A stretch of DNA of 7,330 bases from an uncultured Clostridia bacterium. Lineage in GTDB: Bacteria; Bacillota; Clostridia; Christensenellales; Borkfalkiaceae. The stretch covers positions 1-7,330 of the forward strand of contig CANPYD010000049.1 in the NCBI GenBank assembly GCA_947587775.1, given 5' to 3'. The translations under genes were made by a program, and so were the position numbers. The first letter of the stretch is position 1; each line of letters opens with the position of its first letter. Positions 6,288 to 7,330 of this stretch are shown here, piece after piece. The notes below the pieces were generated by a model, which was not told the origin of the DNA, ran no database searches, and saw nothing but the letters and a program-made list of their open reading frames with translations.

Positions 6288-7133
6288 TCATTTTTCGCGG
6301 TTTTCGATGAGACGGGATTTCTCGATCTGCACAAAGATCTCCGCAAGGGGGTCGGTATCCGCCTCCTCGATCCTGCCGCCGTCCGCAAGTGACCTCGTCG
6401 CTTCGGAAAGAGGCAACCGCGCGGCCGCGGGGAAGCCGTATTTTTCCTTCAACCCCTCGACACGGCTTGCGCCGAAGATCTCATGCGCCTTCCCGCAATC
6501 GGGGCAGACAAAATAACTCATGTTTTCGGCAATGCCGAGCAGCGGGATCTCCATCATCTTCGCCATATTCACCGCCTTGCCCACGATCATCTCCACAAGA
6601 TCCTGCGGCGTCGTCACGACGACAACGCCCGAGAGCGGAATGGACTGGAATACGGTGAGCGGCACGTCGCCCGTTCCCGGGGGCATGTCGATGAACATCA
6701 TGTCGAGATCCCCCCATTCGACGTCCGTCCAGAACTGCGTCGCCGCGCCTGCGATCAGAGAGCCGCGCCAGACGACGGGGTCGTCCTCATGCTCCAAAAG
6801 GGTGTTCATGGACATGAGTTTGATGCCGCTTTTCGCCGCGACGGGCTGGATCGCACCGTCTGTCCCATAGGCATGTCCGAGAACCCCGAACGCTTTTGGG
6901 ATAGACGGGCCCGTGATGTCCGCGTCGAGGATCCCGACATGGTACCCCCGCGCCGCCGCGCGCACCGCCAAAAGCGCCGTGACGAGCGATTTCCCGACAC
7001 CGCCCTTGCCGCTTGCCACGGCAACGACGCGCTTGACGCTCGCATGCTTGTTGATCGGCTTGATGAAAGAGTTTTTGCTCCTCGTTCCGCAGTTCGAGCT
7101 GCAAGTGGAACAGTCATGCGTACAGTTTGCCAT
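6288..7133 (-). CDS. mrp: Mrp/NBP35 family Fe-S cluster carrier ATPase
   Basis: Cytoplasmic P-loop ATPase thought to bind and hand over Fe-S clusters to target proteins (ApbC/Mrp/Nbp35 family). The 281-residue protein shows a deviant Walker A SGKGGVGKS (41-49), LDADITGPSIP (69-79), Walker B region FIDMPPGTGDVPLT (147-160), TTPQDLVEMIVGKA (174-187) and ENMSYFVCPDCG (203-214). The CPDC at 210-213 is the usual bridging-cluster CxxC at the dimer interface. The N-terminus adds C4, C8, C11 and C15 (MANCTHDCSTCSSNCG), a Cys-rich tail often seen in anaerobic Clostridia and reminiscent of Nbp35; it may hold a second cluster (inference). The ATG at 7133 follows AAGGAG by 4 nt and is preferred over the in-frame ATG at 7184, which lies upstream of the promoter. 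It has its own promoter. Confidence 0.94.
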   Translation of the reverse strand: MANCTHDCSTCSSNCGTRSKNSFIKPINKHASVKRVVAVASGKGGVGKSLVTALLAVRAAARGYHVGILDADITGPSIPKAFGVLGHAYGTDGAIQPVAAKSGIKLMSMNTLLEHEDDPVVWRGSLIAGAATQFWTDVEWGDLDMMFIDMPPGTGDVPLTVFQSIPLSGVVVVTTPQDLVEMIVGKAVNMAKMMEIPLLGIAENMSYFVCPDCGKAHEIFGASRVEGLKEKYGFPAAARLPLSEATRSLADGGRIEEADTDPLAEIFVQIEKSRLIENREK

Positions 7134-7151
7134 AATTCTCCTTTTGCAAGC

Positions 7152-7180
7152 ATTATAGCACGGATCCCGCCCCTTGGCAA
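7152..7180 (-). promoter_or_regulatory. Promoter of mrp with a very short leader
   Basis: On the minus strand TTGCCA (7180-7175), a 17-nt spacer and a perfect TATAAT (7157-7152) are seen. The predicted start near 7145 leaves only about 12 nt before the ATG, nearly all of it ribosome binding site. GCAAGCATT on the plus strand occurs at both 7146-7154 and 7177-7185, overlapping the -10 box and the -35 box. Confidence 0.85.
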
Positions 7181-7203
7181 GCATTTTTTTACGCTTCGAT
7201 TCT

Positions 7204-7330
7204 CCCCTTGGCTCCCCCTTGAGGGGGAGCCAAGGGGCCCACCTCAGTCACCTTGCGGTGACAGCGTCTCATGCGGGTAGAGACCCGCGTAACTTCGCGC
7301 CCGAGATGTCTCGACAAGCTCGACATGACA
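7204..7330. repeat. Cluster of perfect hairpins at the right edge, incomplete
   Basis: The arms CCCCTTGGCTCCCCC (7204-7218) and GGGGGAGCCAAGGGG (7223-7237) are perfect over 15 bp with a TTGA loop. GTCACC-TTGC-GGTGAC (7247-7262) and GCGGGT-AGAG-ACCCGC (7273-7288) follow. ATGTC...GACAT lies near the window end. CCTTGGCTCCC also occurs at 3258-3268 and CCTCAGTC near 3535, so this is related to the intergenic repeats there. No gene is seen; the element probably continues beyond 7330. Confidence 0.65.

Noticed and set aside
6483..7280. 265-residue plus-strand open frame opposite mrp
   Set aside because: It is antisense to a clear Mrp gene, runs through its promoter and into a repeat, and shows no domain.

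Overview
The window looks like chromosomal DNA from a fermentative, monoderm Bacillota, most likely an uncultured gut or rumen Clostridia member. The evidence is strong sigma-A type promoters (TTGACA/TATAAT, 16-17 bp spacers) and GGAGG-type ribosome binding sites. There is also a lipobox-anchored secreted glycosidase, a likely CcpA/LacI-type operator at its promoter, and Clostridia-style Pta, TmcAL and Mrp proteins. GC content is fairly high by eye. The order or family assignment is inference.

Left part (1-2070). The phosphate acetyltransferase gene pta runs off the left edge on the minus strand. It has a clear promoter and a 9-bp inverted repeat just after the predicted transcription start. 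A higBA-type toxin-antitoxin operon follows, also on the minus strand, with the toxin first. Its near-consensus promoter carries a perfect palindrome in the spacer, a textbook autoregulation site. A hairpin terminator lies between the operon and pta.

Middle (2014-3804). tmcAL (ylbM), the tRNA(Met) cytidine acetate ligase, is on the plus strand with its own promoter, divergent from higBA and pta. Pta makes acetyl phosphate on the way to acetate, and TmcAL consumes acetate, so the TA pair sits between two genes of acetate metabolism. The 560 bp after tmcAL hold no convincing gene. They are packed with inverted and direct repeats, including a 161-bp segment bounded by 13-bp terminal inverted repeats, and end in a bidirectional terminator.

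Right part (3810-7330). On the minus strand lies a large GH43 lipoprotein, probably a cell-surface arabinan-degrading enzyme, with a 36-bp tandem repeat coding its linker and a cre-like box across its promoter. Upstream of it, also minus, is an Mrp/NBP35-type Fe-S carrier ATPase with its own promoter. The right edge is another cluster of perfect hairpins sharing sequence words with the 3250-3650 region, which suggests a dispersed intergenic repeat family.

The genes appear to be independent transcription units rather than one pathway. The common theme is sugar capture (arabinan) and acetate-forming fermentation. I did not find a clearly new system. The best leads are the repeat family, the operator architectures and a short tmcAL-like start sequence at 1050.
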